A DNA stretch of 47,182 bases from an uncultured Chlamydiae bacterium (GCA_902609415.1 CACLRR010000001.1:70466-117647), one strand, 5' to 3'; shown: positions 36,681 to 45,495, counted from the stretch's first letter. Numbers and translations: made by a program. The notes: generated by a model from the sequence alone, not told the origin.

Positions 36681-37556
36681 TTAAGCTCTTTTTGCCATTT
36701 TCTGAACCATCCTTTCTATCACTGGATGCCCTAATCCAAGCTCACTATTTTTTTTGTGAAATTTATTTAGGTGGTGAGCAGCCCTTCTTTTAATTTCTTC
36801 TTCTCCGAGAAAGTGCACCGAATTAACTTTCGATCCATTCTTCTTATCCTGTTCATTATCTTCAAGATCATCAATCATCTGAAACGCTAAACCAAAATCC
36901 CTAGCCATCTCTTCTACTTTCCCTCTTTTCTCAATCTCTCCACCACCAAAAAGGTAACCAAGAAGAAATGCTCCCTCAAAAAGACTTACCGTCTTTTTAT
37001 AAAGGACATCAAAAAGCTCCTTTTCATTTCTTGGTTTTTCAAAAAGATCGCAATACTGCCCCCCTGTTGCTCCAAAAAAACCAGACAAGCGTGCAACAGA
37101 TTCTATAGCCAAGGCGAACACTTTATGCAGCTGTAGATTCTCACTTAATAACCCTTCCTGTTGAAGCTTTAATAAAGATTGGTAGTTTTGCTCTATTTTA
37201 GTATAAGCTTCTGAAATCATGCCGTACGTCGCTAAAATTGCTGTTGCTTCGTTCGTCTTATTATGCAGAGTCGGTTTTCCCCTTCTCATATTCTCATTAT
37301 CCATCGCTGGCAGATCATCTGCTATTATTGATGCTGTATGTAAAAGCTCTGTTGCAATAGCCACATCCATAACATCTAATTTTTCGTCAAGAGCCTCTGC
37401 TGTAATCAATGTAAGTAGTGGTCTGAGTCTTTTTCCTTTAGAAAATAAGGAATAGCGCATCGCCTCCCAAAGGTCTCCTCCTTGATCTAGGAACCTCTCT
37501 TTTATCGCAATTTCAAATCTCTCAATATAAAACTGATAGTTCCTTAACTTTAACAT
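36681..37556 (-). CDS. ispA: Short-chain polyprenyl diphosphate synthase
   Basis: This trans-prenyltransferase joins isopentenyl diphosphate units, making farnesyl or geranylgeranyl diphosphate for undecaprenol and quinones. The first Asp-rich motif is DDLPAMDN near residue 76, followed by RRGKPTLH; the second is QMIDDLEDNEQDKKNGSK near 227. GKRLRPLL near residue 40 binds the homoallylic diphosphate. Length (291) fits FPP/GGPP synthases. The gene starts 2 bp after its upstream neighbour, matching ispA-CT629 order in C. trachomatis (recalled). Confidence 0.93.
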   Translation of the reverse strand: MLKLRNYQFYIERFEIAIKERFLDQGGDLWEAMRYSLFSKGKRLRPLLTLITAEALDEKLDVMDVAIATELLHTASIIADDLPAMDNENMRRGKPTLHNKTNEATAILATYGMISEAYTKIEQNYQSLLKLQQEGLLSENLQLHKVFALAIESVARLSGFFGATGGQYCDLFEKPRNEKELFDVLYKKTVSLFEGAFLLGYLFGGGEIEKRGKVEEMARDFGLAFQMIDDLEDNEQDKKNGSKVNSVHFLGEEEIKRRAAHHLNKFHKKNSELGLGHPVIERMVQKMAKRA

Positions 37557-37558
37557 TC

Positions 37559-38191
37559 TTAATTTCCTTTTCCAGAACAGTCTATATATTGTAACTGTTG
37601 TTTGTTGATAACTCTACAACCTTTTTTAATCGTTGTTCCCGGATTTAACGTCACCTTACAACCCACAGATACATTATCACCAATAATAGCCCCTAATTTC
37701 TTTCTTGAAGAGAAAAGCCTTTTCTCACCAACTTTTACAACCTCCTTATCAAGCCTCTGGTTAGCACAAACAGTGTGTGCAGCCAAAGACACACCTTTTC
37801 CTATTATAGAGTCTCCTACATAGCTTAAATGAGCTATTTTGGCACCTTTTCCAACAAGTGAAGCCTTAACTTCAGCACCATGTCCAATCTTCACTCCATC
37901 ATTCAATATAGTATTTGGACGAATATAAGCTCCATGACTAATCTGAACACAATCACCAATAACTACGGGACCTTCAATAAGAACAAAGGGGGCTATGCTA
38001 ACATTCTTTCCTATGAGGACATTTCCAGAAATAACAACATTTTTAAATTGTGGCAGCTCTGTTGGAAAGTGCAAAGTCTGTAGAAGACTTGAAATATGAT
38101 TCAAAGGTTCCCATAGCTGTCTTGAGTTTTTAAATAGCTCTTTCTGTTCAAAAGAGCTAGATGAAAAGAATTGGTGAAAAGAATTAGTCAT
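37559..38191 (-). CDS. Left-handed beta-helix (hexapeptide repeat) transferase, GlmU-like
   Basis: From about residue 55 the protein is built from hexapeptide repeats: VISGNVLIGKNVSIAPFVLI, GPVVIGDCVQISHGAYIRPN, KIGHGAEVKASLVGKGAKI, SYVGDSIIGKGVSLAAHTVC and AIIGDNVSVGCKVTLNPGTTI. This is the trimeric acyl/nucleotidyl-transferase fold; HGAEVKAS and the LSYVGDSIIG segment resemble the C-terminal half of GlmU. The N-terminal nucleotidyltransferase domain is missing, as in the Chlamydia homologue (CT629, recalled). I start at the ATG at 38191, not at a TTG upstream, giving 210 residues. It is next to the proposed origin. Confidence 0.8.
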   Translation of the reverse strand: MTNSFHQFFSSSSFEQKELFKNSRQLWEPLNHISSLLQTLHFPTELPQFKNVVISGNVLIGKNVSIAPFVLIEGPVVIGDCVQISHGAYIRPNTILNDGVKIGHGAEVKASLVGKGAKIAHLSYVGDSIIGKGVSLAAHTVCANQRLDKEVVKVGEKRLFSSRKKLGAIIGDNVSVGCKVTLNPGTTIKKGCRVINKQQLQYIDCSGKGN

Positions 38192-38394
38192 AAAAAAGAC
38201 AATATCAAGAATAAAGAAAAGAAACAATCAAGTCTTCTATACATTTAGAGAAAGCACAGAGCTAAATTGACTCTATTAAAGGGTTACAAAGGCCAAAAGA
38301 AACCCTCGTGAGAACACAACACAGAAAACAAAATAATCCAGAGGATTAGAAGAAAGAAAGTATATATATAAATATATTCTTCTTCTTAGGACGC

Positions 38395-38411
38395 TGTGGA
38401 AATGTGCATAA
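38395..38411. promoter_or_regulatory. Overlapping DnaA-box-like sites
   Basis: TGTGCATAA (38403-38411) matches TGTGNAWAA fully. TGTGGAAAT (38395-38403) has one mismatch and shares one base with it. They sit 17 bp to the right of the A/T block. Single-mismatch sites TGTTTAAAA (38457-38465) and TGTTTATAA (38479-38487) follow in the same orientation. Confidence 0.5.
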
Positions 38412-38557
38412 CTAGAAGAAAAGTTGCTCATATAGGAGGAGGGGAAGGAAAGAGGGTGTTTAAAAAAGGAGAAAAAAGTGTTTATAAAGTTTGGTTTATT
38501 GACAAAAGGGGAATTGAACAGAAAAAGAAACAAGGTGTTGACACAAGATGAACAGGA

Positions 38558-38566
38558 TTTTCCACA
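38558..38566. promoter_or_regulatory. DnaA-box-like site in the opposite orientation
   Basis: TTTTCCACA matches the relaxed consensus TTWTNCACA fully. It lies 8 bp from the 3' end of the tRNA-Pro gene. Confidence 0.45.
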
Positions 38567-38573
38567 GAAAAAT

Positions 38574-38648
38574 TCGGGACGAGAGGATTTGAACCTCCGA
38601 CCTCCAGACCCCCAGTCTGGCGCGCTAACCAAGCTGCGCTACGCCCCG
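38574..38648 (-). tRNA. tRNA-Pro (anticodon GGG)
   Basis: The minus strand folds into a full cloverleaf of 75 nt. The acceptor stem CGGGGCG pairs with CGTCCCG, the D arm is GCGC with its partner, and the anticodon arm CCAGA-CTGGGGG-TCTGG has anticodon GGG. The variable loop is AGGTC, and the T arm is GGAGG-TTCAAAT-CCTCT. A is the discriminator. CCA is not encoded. A T-run follows. It reads proline codons CCC/CCT. Confidence 0.96.
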
Positions 38649-38756
38649 AAAAAATAAAAGCATAGAGAAGAAGAAAGAAAAACGCAATAGAGTTGACCGA
38701 GATCTTGATTCTTGGCACAATTATAAAAAATTAAAGCATAAGAATATAGAGGATCT

Positions 38757-39431
38757 TTGAAGAGAATAATAAAATCTTGTTGGGAAAAAGAGCTTGAAAA
38801 AGAGACTAACAAAGAAGAGTTTTATCGGTTAGCTCACTTCTTAAAAGAAGAGCGAGAAAAGGAGAGAATCTTCCCTCCAGAGGAGGAGGTTTTTAATGCA
38901 TTTAGATACTCTTCTTTTAAAGAAACAAAAGTATTAATTCTAGGACAGGATCCCTATCCAACAAGAGGAATGGCACATGGACTGGCTTTTAGCGCCAAGG
39001 AGGGGAACAAACTTCCTCGGTCTCTAAAAAATATATTTAGAGAGTTAAAAGAGGACCTTGGAATAGAAAGGACAAGAGGCGATCTAACAGACTGGGCAAA
39101 GCAGGGGGTTTTGCTTTTAAATTCAACGCTTACTGTAAGGGAAGGAAAACCAGGCTCTCACTTTAGGAAGGGGTGGGAGGCTTTTACAGATGGTGTAATA
39201 AAAAAACTAGTTGATAGACCAGAAGGGGTTGTTGTTGTTTTATGGGGGCGAGTTGCCAAGAAAAAGTATGAAATGCTATATGGGGAGGTGGGAGAAAACA
39301 TACTAACAGCTACCCATCCATCGCCACTTTCAGTAAAGGGTTTTTTTGGGTGCAAACATTTTTCAAAGATAAATAGACTTTTGTTACGACAGGGGAAAGC
39401 AGAAATTATTTGGGCAGAAAAAAATGTATAA
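38757..39431 (+). CDS. ung: Uracil-DNA glycosylase
   Basis: Ung removes uracil from DNA. The water-activating motif GQDPYPTRGMAHGLAFS is near residue 63, LLLNSTLTVREGKPGSH near 120, and the HPSPLSVKGFFGCKHFSK loop near 187. The length of 224 is normal. The start is TTG at 38757 with AGAGGA six bases upstream. It is the first gene on the G-rich side of the proposed origin. Its stop overlaps the next gene by 8 bp. Confidence 0.96.
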   Translation: MKRIIKSCWEKELEKETNKEEFYRLAHFLKEEREKERIFPPEEEVFNAFRYSSFKETKVLILGQDPYPTRGMAHGLAFSAKEGNKLPRSLKNIFRELKEDLGIERTRGDLTDWAKQGVLLLNSTLTVREGKPGSHFRKGWEAFTDGVIKKLVDRPEGVVVVLWGRVAKKKYEMLYGEVGENILTATHPSPLSVKGFFGCKHFSKINRLLLRQGKAEIIWAEKNV

Positions 39432-40668
39432 AAATAATGAAAAAAGAGCTTCCCTTTTTGCCATTTTTCTCACCTTTGGAATTGGTTACCTAAGCGCTAC
39501 AATCGTTTTTCCCATTTTAGCCCCCCTTTTTCTAAATCCAGCAAATTCTATATTAAGCGAACAGGTTCCACAAAATATACGTATGATATTGCTTGGAATA
39601 TTCCTGGCCTCCTTCCCCCTTGCTCAATTTATCTTTTGTCCAATTATCGGAGAGTATGCAGATAGAAAGGGGAGGAAGAGGGGTTTTATTATTACATTAG
39701 CTCTTGAAATTGTTGGTTATGCAACCAGTGCACTTGCAATTATATGGGGGCATCTAAGTCTTTTATTTTTAGGTAGAGTTATAATGGGAGTAGCTGCAGG
39801 CAATGTGTCAATTTGTCTTTTATCAATGGTAGATTTTAGTTCTTCTGAAAAAGAAAAGGTCAAACTATTTAGCTATGGTTCAATTATTGCGGGGTTTACT
39901 TTTGTTTTAGGGCCCCTTCTTGGGGGAAAGCTCTCTGACCCAACGCTTAATCCCCTTTTTTCTCCCTCTTTTCCCATGTGGATTGGGGCAGGGTTAACAG
40001 TAATAAACTTGTTTACGCTTTTTTTTCTTTTTAAAGAAAAACCCCACAAGTATAAAGCACATGTTTTTGACCCAATTAAAGCAATTCATAATATACAACT
40101 AGCTTTTAGAACAAAGCAAATTAGAGATCTCTATAAAATTTATTTTTTCTATCTTTTTTCCTGGAATATCATTTATCAATTTTTACCAGCAATATTGATA
40201 GAGATGTTTGCCGCATCTAATTCGGTTATTGGAGATGTAAGCGCTTTGTTGGGATTAGTGTGGATTATAGGAACAGTTGTGTTTTCTTATTTAATGCACC
40301 GTATAAAAAAAATAAAACCACTTTTAATGGTAAGTTTAATTATTTTTTCTATTATTACCGTGTTTATTTCCAGTTTTTCAAATTTTTTGCTTTTCTTTGT
40401 TGTTACCGGAGGGACTGTATTTTTTGCAGGAGGAGTGTGGCCAATTTTTACTGCAATGATTTCAAATGCAGCTGATGAGGGAGCTCAGGGAAAGGTGATG
40501 GGATTATCTCAATCAATACAATCACTTTCAATGATGTTAGCCCCAGCAATTGGAGGTTTTTTTTTACAGGTACATAGCAGTATCCCATTTATTTTATCTT
40601 CTATTGCTGCACTAGTTGCCGCCGCACTTTTAACAAGAGTGAAAAAAATTAGTATTATTGATATATAA
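39424..40668 (+). CDS. Major facilitator superfamily transporter
   Basis: The 414-residue protein has about 12 hydrophobic segments. The MFS loop motif A is present after helix 2 (GEYADRKGRKRG, near residue 75), and LGRVIMGVAAGNVSICLLSMVD near 117 corresponds to helix 4 of TetA-like drug/metabolite:H+ antiporters. GFTFVLGPLLGG near residue 158 matches motif C, found in antiporters. The substrate is unknown. It probably shares the ung transcript. Confidence 0.85.
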   Translation: MYKNNEKRASLFAIFLTFGIGYLSATIVFPILAPLFLNPANSILSEQVPQNIRMILLGIFLASFPLAQFIFCPIIGEYADRKGRKRGFIITLALEIVGYATSALAIIWGHLSLLFLGRVIMGVAAGNVSICLLSMVDFSSSEKEKVKLFSYGSIIAGFTFVLGPLLGGKLSDPTLNPLFSPSFPMWIGAGLTVINLFTLFFLFKEKPHKYKAHVFDPIKAIHNIQLAFRTKQIRDLYKIYFFYLFSWNIIYQFLPAILIEMFAASNSVIGDVSALLGLVWIIGTVVFSYLMHRIKKIKPLLMVSLIIFSIITVFISSFSNFLLFFVVTGGTVFFAGGVWPIFTAMISNAADEGAQGKVMGLSQSIQSLSMMLAPAIGGFFLQVHSSIPFILSSIAALVAAALLTRVKKISIIDI

Positions 40669-40738
40669 TATTTCTATTTCTTCTTCTTTTATACAATAAC
40701 TGGGTGTGTTATATTGGAGTGATCATTTTGGTTTTTTT

Positions 40739-41080
40739 ATGTTTATAAAAGAGTTTGAGTACTTTCTTACACAGAGTTTTTTTTGCCGTCGGATTGAGTT
40801 AATTATTCGAGGGTATGATCTTGCTCTTCTTAGAGGTTCCAAGGAGGGAGTTTGGCAGGTAAAAGCGCTTGTTGGTGGCTATAAAACGATATTGGCTGAC
40901 TTTTTTTTAAGAGATGGTAAGAGTTTTTATTTGACAGAAACCCAGAAAATTGAGCGTGAAGGTAGTGATATATATTACATAGAGTTTTTTTCTGACTTTC
41001 AAAGTTATATAGGGTTTAGTCGTGGATTAAAACACTTTATTCCAGAGATGAATAGTTGGATTGCTCTTCTTGACAAGTAG
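40739..41080 (+). CDS. Small hypothetical protein
   Basis: The 113-residue protein has no signal peptide or motif I recognise. It is aromatic-rich (FEYFLTQSFF, FFSDFQSYIGF) with a mixed alpha/beta look. The ATG at 40739 is taken; a GTG at 40706 would add 11 residues, and neither has a clear ribosome site. It lies between an MFS gene and dapA on the same strand. Confidence 0.55.
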   Translation: MFIKEFEYFLTQSFFCRRIELIIRGYDLALLRGSKEGVWQVKALVGGYKTILADFFLRDGKSFYLTETQKIEREGSDIYYIEFFSDFQSYIGFSRGLKHFIPEMNSWIALLDK

Positions 41081-41135
41081 ATGTTTTTTCTTTAAGATTT
41101 TATAGAATTATTAGTTAGATTTTGTTGAGGAAGGT

Positions 41136-42005
41136 ATGATAAAAGGGTCTTTGCCCGCTTTGATTACACCCTTTAATAGCGGTGGAAGCATTGATGAAAA
41201 GGCGCTAAATAGGATTATTGAGTCGCACATTGAACACTCTGATGGTTTAGTTGTCTGTGGTACCACAGGAGAGGTTCCTGCTCTTAATAGAGATGAGTAT
41301 CATGAGGTCATACGACTGAGTTATCATTTTATACAAAAAAGACTTCCCTTGATTGTGGGTTGTGGAACTTACTCTACAAGAGAGACAGTAGAAAGAGCAA
41401 AAATAGCAAAAAAAGAAGGGGCAGACGCTCTTTTAGTGATTGTTCCCTACTATATAAAGGCGGAGGAGAGAGGAATTATTCAACATTATGCTCTCCTTCA
41501 AGAAGTGGGTCTTCCTGTAATTGTCTATCACCACCCTAATAGAACTGGGACAAGACTTTCACCTAAAGCTATTTTAGAAATAAGTAAACTTGATCATATT
41601 ATTGGTATAAAAGAAGCTTCTGGTTCTCTAGAGATTACAAAACGGGTACTATCTATAGACCCTGCAATAAATATTTATGCAGGAGATGATGCTCTTTTAA
41701 TCGACTTTTTAGAGGCGGGTGCAATAGGATCTATTTCTGTTACAGGAAATATACTTCCTCAAGAGTGGTCACAGATAATCAGGCTTTTTCAAAGGGGAGA
41801 AAAGGAGGCTGCAAACAAGAAATTCATTAGTCATAAAAAACTAGTGGATGCCTTGTTTATTGAGAGTAATCCCCAGGGCGTCAAGTATGCAGCTTCCCTT
41901 CTTGGTCTTTGCGGTCCAACGATGAGGCTTCCTTTAGTTAAGCCGTTAGAAAAAACTCAACAAAGAATTAAAGAAGAATTAAACATTTGCCATGTTAACT
42001 CTTAA
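41136..42005 (+). CDS. dapA: 4-hydroxy-tetrahydrodipicolinate synthase
   Basis: DapA condenses pyruvate with aspartate semialdehyde, the first step to diaminopimelate and lysine. Visible are PALITPF near residue 6, VCGTTGEVPAL near 40, YYIKAEERGIIQHY near 104, YHHPNRTG near 129 (family YNxPxRTG, here with His for Asn), and GIKEASG near 157 with the Schiff-base Lys. AGDDALLIDFLEAGAIGSISVTGN follows in two halves. Length (289) is right. GAGGAAGGT before the ATG is a good ribosome site. Diaminopimelate feeds the chlamydial peptidoglycan cut by the NamZ- and NlpC-like enzymes here. Confidence 0.94.
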   Translation: MIKGSLPALITPFNSGGSIDEKALNRIIESHIEHSDGLVVCGTTGEVPALNRDEYHEVIRLSYHFIQKRLPLIVGCGTYSTRETVERAKIAKKEGADALLVIVPYYIKAEERGIIQHYALLQEVGLPVIVYHHPNRTGTRLSPKAILEISKLDHIIGIKEASGSLEITKRVLSIDPAINIYAGDDALLIDFLEAGAIGSISVTGNILPQEWSQIIRLFQRGEKEAANKKFISHKKLVDALFIESNPQGVKYAASLLGLCGPTMRLPLVKPLEKTQQRIKEELNICHVNS

Positions 42006-42656
42006 TTCTTTTAGTTCTTCTGTAGAAAGGGACTTTAAGATTTTAGGCTCAATCATTTCTTCATCGATTATTTTCTGATAGAGACGAGAGGCTTGGTAAT
42101 GAGAAATAATTACTTTTTCCTCACCGAGCTCTTTTTGATGAGCCTTATTATCAACAACATAGATGTATGAGGCGGGAAGGCGCTTAATTTCTACAATGGT
42201 AGGGTAGTGAAGGATTACACTTTTAAGGCAAGCTTGATCAAAAAAGAGTGGTCCCTTTTTTCTCTCACACTCTCTTTTCCACAAGTCCATTAATTTTTTT
42301 GCAGATGCAGTGTTATTGATAAACATAGTTCCTGTCATGATTTTGGATTTGTCGGTTTCTTCAACAAAATCATTAATACGAAGAGCAACATCAGCTCTAC
42401 AGGTTTCAAAAAGGGAGGGGTATTTGTGAATAACACTGTCTGCATCAGTCCAAACAACAGGTCTTTGGTGTTTTTCTAGCATTTTTAGGATAAACTCAGC
42501 TTTGTAGCAACAATTAGCTGACCATGAACCCCTGTTTTCTATACCAATGATGTCATGATCAAGACCTAGTTTATCACAAGAGTCAATGAGGTCTTCTACC
42601 TCTTTTTCATAGAGGGTTTCTTTGGTATAGTAACTTACTATTAGTGGCTTATTCAA
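41979..42656 (-). CDS. Nucleotide-diphospho-sugar transferase-like protein
   Basis: The protein has the look of the Nucleotid_trans glycosyltransferase group: KPLIVSYYTKETLYEKEV at the start, CCYKAEFILKMLEKHQRPVVWTDADSVI with a DAD (DxD) metal site near residue 70, MTGTMFINNT near 108 and FFDQACLKSVI near 140. I take TTG at 42656, eight bases after AAGGAG, as the start; a GTG three codons earlier is too close to that site. Acceptor and sugar are unknown. The 3' end overlaps dapA by 27 bp, and it is cotranscribed with the DUF2721-like gene. Confidence 0.7.
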   Translation of the reverse strand: MNKPLIVSYYTKETLYEKEVEDLIDSCDKLGLDHDIIGIENRGSWSANCCYKAEFILKMLEKHQRPVVWTDADSVIHKYPSLFETCRADVALRINDFVEETDKSKIMTGTMFINNTASAKKLMDLWKRECERKKGPLFFDQACLKSVILHYPTIVEIKRLPASYIYVVDNKAHQKELGEEKVIISHYQASRLYQKIIDEEMIEPKILKSLSTEELKELRVNMANV

Positions 42657-42657
42657 T

Positions 42658-43044
42658 TTATTCACTCCTTTTCACGTATTCTTCGTAATTGTTAATGGTA
42701 TATGTAGCTTCTATCATAGAAATAAAAGCGCCAGTAAAAGATAAAACACAACCGCATAGTAGCGATATGATGGTAATATAAAGTAGAAAATGTACAAAAA
42801 TAGAAAAAATGACAAAGAACATGCCAAAGAGACAAAATAAGACTGACATACTTTGTAAGATATATGCAGTTTTGAGCCATCTTATTCTTTGATAGAGCCG
42901 AAATATTTTCCTTTTATCAGAGGCATTTTTCTTAATATGGGTACTGGAGAGCTCGCTTAGTTTTAGTAAGCGAAAGTTTGCAAGGTAAAGAAGAAAGAGT
43001 GAGGAAAAAAGAGCAGATATTAAGTATGCAGGAATCGGACCCAT
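42658..43044 (-). CDS. DUF2721-like membrane protein
   Basis: The 128-residue protein has hydrophobic segments at about 4-23, 62-83 and 88-112. Between the first and second is a basic cytoplasmic loop with RLYQRIRWLKTAYILQ. This arrangement matches DUF2721 membrane proteins, whose function is unknown. It ends one base before the start chosen for the sugar transferase-like gene, so the two are probably coupled. Confidence 0.6.
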   Translation of the reverse strand: MGPIPAYLISALFSSLFLLYLANFRLLKLSELSSTHIKKNASDKRKIFRLYQRIRWLKTAYILQSMSVLFCLFGMFFVIFSIFVHFLLYITIISLLCGCVLSFTGAFISMIEATYTINNYEEYVKRSE

Positions 43045-43270
43045 CCATTAACCTTAAAAATTTTACATTTATATAGAAAACATTAAGAAAGAATAAAAAT
43101 CAATAAAAGCTGTGTTTTTTTTAAACCTTCAATGTTTTTACTATTAAAAAATTAGATTGTAAAATCGATATTCCTCTATTACTGATTTTTTTGCAAACGA
43201 AACCCTAAAGAATCTTAATTAGTTTTGATGTTTCAAAAGTTACAAGAGAAAAAAGGAGATAAAAAGAAAA

Positions 43271-43510
43271 ATGAGTGTAAAAGAAGGGGGGGGTGACGAT
43301 AAGGAAGATAAGAGCAGTTTTACTTTTCAGGCTTTACGAAAGGTCTTACGAAACAAGAAAAGGACAACACCATATAAAGTAGCAACGAAGTTGATCAAGA
43401 GAGGGGAGCGGGATCTAAAAAAAACAGAGAGAAGAGTGAAAAAAGTAAGAGCCGAGATGCGAAGGGGTTTCTTTAAGAACACCTTGTGTAAGTTTTTTAA
43501 AGATAAATAG
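43271..43510 (+). CDS. Small very basic protein, unknown
   Basis: The 79-residue protein has about 30 lysines and arginines, mostly after residue 20, and one Cys. A short acidic/glycine head (KEGGGDDKEDKSS) precedes the basic body (LRKVLRNKKRTTPYKV, KKTERRVKKVRAEMRRG). AAGGAG lies 12 bases upstream of the ATG. It could bind nucleic acid or be a secreted effector, but it resembles neither Hc1 nor HU closely. The 226 bp before it is AT-rich and shows nothing firm. Confidence 0.6.
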   Translation: MSVKEGGGDDKEDKSSFTFQALRKVLRNKKRTTPYKVATKLIKRGERDLKKTERRVKKVRAEMRRGFFKNTLCKFFKDK

Positions 43511-43575
43511 TTGTTTATTATAAAAAATGCCTGGATCTAAGAAACAGGGTAGGTGTTGAGAGGAGATTATTTTAG

Positions 43576-45495
43576 TTAAGAAAAAGCAGAGGTGAGGCTT
43601 TTTTTCTTTTTTTCATCAGAAAGTTTTTCAATGAATTGAGGAAGAGGAATAGAAGAGATCATTTCTCCTGTACGTAAGCGAATAGAAACGGTGTTTGTTT
43701 CTTCTTCTTGATCCCCAAGAATAAGCATGTAGTTGACCTTTTGCACCTGTGCAGATCTAATACGGTAGCCTAGTTTTTCATGAGTAAGGTCCGCTTTTGC
43801 TTCAAAGTCATGATCAATAAGTGTATTAAGTATTGATGAGGCATAACTGTTATGCTTTGTAGCCACAGGAAGAACACGCACTTCTTCAGGGCTAAGCCAA
43901 AGAGGAAATTTACCTTCAAAGTGTTCAATAAGAATACCAAGAAAGCGCTCGATAGAACCAAAGAGGGCTCTATGAATCATGATAGGGCGCTTTTTTTCTC
44001 CATTGTTGTCGATATAGTTGAGGTTAAATCTTTCGGGAAGAGACATGTCAAGTTGGATGGTTCCACATTGCCAGCTTCTTTTAAGTGTGTCTTTGACATG
44101 CAGGTCGATTTTAGGGCCATAGAAGGCGCCATCACCCTCGTTGACTACATAGGTTATACCTTTCTTCTCTTTCCAAAGCTCAAGAGCTGTCTGTAGACCT
44201 TTTGTGGTAAGGTCCCAGTCTTCATCAGTACCGATCGCTTTTTCTGGTCGTGTAGATAATTCTAGGTGATAGTTAAGACCAAAGGTTTGATAGATTGTAT
44301 CAACAAGCTCTAGTACACCCACAATTTGGTCTGTGATTTGATTTGGTGTCATAAAAATATGAGCATCATCTTGATGGAAAGAGCGTACTCTAAAAAGGCC
44401 AGATAGGGAGCCTGAAAGCTCATGTCTATGAACGTGGCCAATTTCGCCAATCTTTAGGGGTAGATCTTTATAGCTTACAAGTGAAGAGTTAAAGTAATGC
44501 ATACAGGGAGGGCAGTTCATTGGCTTTATGGCAAAAACCCGATCATCGATGATGCTTGTATACATATTCTCTTTGTAATAGTCCCAGTGTCCAGACTGTT
44601 CCCACAGCTCTTTATCCATTAAAATAGGTGTTTTTATTTCTAGGTAGCCATCTTTCTTATGGAGCTTATGCCAGTAGTTGAGAAGTTTGTTCCAGATAAT
44701 CATCCCTTTTGGTTTAAAAAGGGGCATCCCTGCAGCCCAAGGATAGAAAGAAAAAAGAAGCAGGTCTTTTCCAATCTTTCTGTGGTCTCTCTTTATGCTC
44801 TCTTCTATAAAGGTGAGGTATTCTTGAAGAAGATCTTTTGAGGGGAAGGAGATAGCATAGACTCTTGTGAGCATTTTTTGAGAATTATCTCCACGCCAGT
44901 ATGCAGCAGAGGTTTTTAGTATTTTAAATGCCTTAATTTTCCCAAGAGAATGAAGGTGCGGTCCTCTGCATAGATCAGTGAATTCTCCTTGTGTATAGCT
45001 AGAGATCTCTGCATCATTTGGAAATTCATTGATAAGTTCTTTCTTGAAGGGATTACTTCCAAATTTTTCAAGAGCTTCTTCTTTTGTAGGAATTTCACAT
45101 CGTTGAGGTTTGTGGTTTTCTTTGAGAATCTTTTTAATCTCTTTTTCAATTTTTGGAAAATCTTTATCACTAATATCTAGGTTGTCAAAGTCGTAGTAGA
45201 AGCCATTTTCAATAGGGGGGCCGATTGTAGGAATTGCTTCAGGATAAAGTCTAACTATTGCTTGGGCGAGAACATGGGCAGAAGAGTGCCAGAAAACCTC
45301 TTTTCCCAATGGGGTACTAAAATCTAGAATTTCTACCCTATCTTCTGGAGAAATTGTAGTAGAGAGGTCTTTAAGGGAATCATTAACAAGCATTATTATA
45401 GCTTGGTTTGGATCATTAAGGTTAATAGAGCGCGCTAATTCAATACCTGACGTGGATTCCTTAATTGCAATCTCTTTTTCTTTATAAATTAGCAT
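43576..45495 (-). CDS. thrS: Threonyl-tRNA synthetase
   Basis: ThrS charges tRNA-Thr. A TGS domain starts the protein, the editing domain carries HSSAHVLAQAI near residue 70 and the DLCRGPHLHSLGK block near 165. Class II motifs follow: motif 2 (FRVRSFHQDDAHIF, near 352) and motif 3 (LFGSIERFLGILIEHFEG, near 500), with MNCPPCMHYF near 318 supplying a zinc-site Cys. I start at the ATG at 45495 because AAAAGG lies ten bases upstream and the TGS domain begins there; this gives 639 residues. The ATG at 45534 adds 13 residues without a ribosome site. Confidence 0.96.
   Translation of the reverse strand: MLIYKEKEIAIKESTSGIELARSINLNDPNQAIIMLVNDSLKDLSTTISPEDRVEILDFSTPLGKEVFWHSSAHVLAQAIVRLYPEAIPTIGPPIENGFYYDFDNLDISDKDFPKIEKEIKKILKENHKPQRCEIPTKEEALEKFGSNPFKKELINEFPNDAEISSYTQGEFTDLCRGPHLHSLGKIKAFKILKTSAAYWRGDNSQKMLTRVYAISFPSKDLLQEYLTFIEESIKRDHRKIGKDLLLFSFYPWAAGMPLFKPKGMIIWNKLLNYWHKLHKKDGYLEIKTPILMDKELWEQSGHWDYYKENMYTSIIDDRVFAIKPMNCPPCMHYFNSSLVSYKDLPLKIGEIGHVHRHELSGSLSGLFRVRSFHQDDAHIFMTPNQITDQIVGVLELVDTIYQTFGLNYHLELSTRPEKAIGTDEDWDLTTKGLQTALELWKEKKGITYVVNEGDGAFYGPKIDLHVKDTLKRSWQCGTIQLDMSLPERFNLNYIDNNGEKKRPIMIHRALFGSIERFLGILIEHFEGKFPLWLSPEEVRVLPVATKHNSYASSILNTLIDHDFEAKADLTHEKLGYRIRSAQVQKVNYMLILGDQEEETNTVSIRLRTGEMISSIPLPQFIEKLSDEKKKKSLTSAFS

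Larger units (their letters stand above)
38228..38573. other. Candidate replication origin (oriC) spacer
   Basis: No gene fits this 346 bp. Composition switches here: plus-strand counts by eye are C19/G10 at 37741-37800 and C17/G6 at 37861-37920, but G21/C4 at 38401-38460 and G14/C2 at 38461-38520. Negative-to-positive skew marks an origin. An 18-bp pure A/T block (38361-38378) lies between a purine arm and a CTTCTTCTT arm, like an unwinding element. DnaA-box matches follow within 200 bp. dnaA is not nearby; in Chlamydia the origin is placed near hemB, also without dnaA (recalled). Confidence 0.65.

Noticed and set aside
38192-38227. TTG-started extension of the hexapeptide-repeat protein
   Set aside because: An ATG inside is in better position; the extension is a low-complexity Phe/Leu run without ribosome site.
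38276-38718. Minus-strand frames of 118 and 78 residues across the origin spacer and tRNA
   Set aside because: They read through the tRNA-Pro gene, have low-complexity products and no ribosome site.
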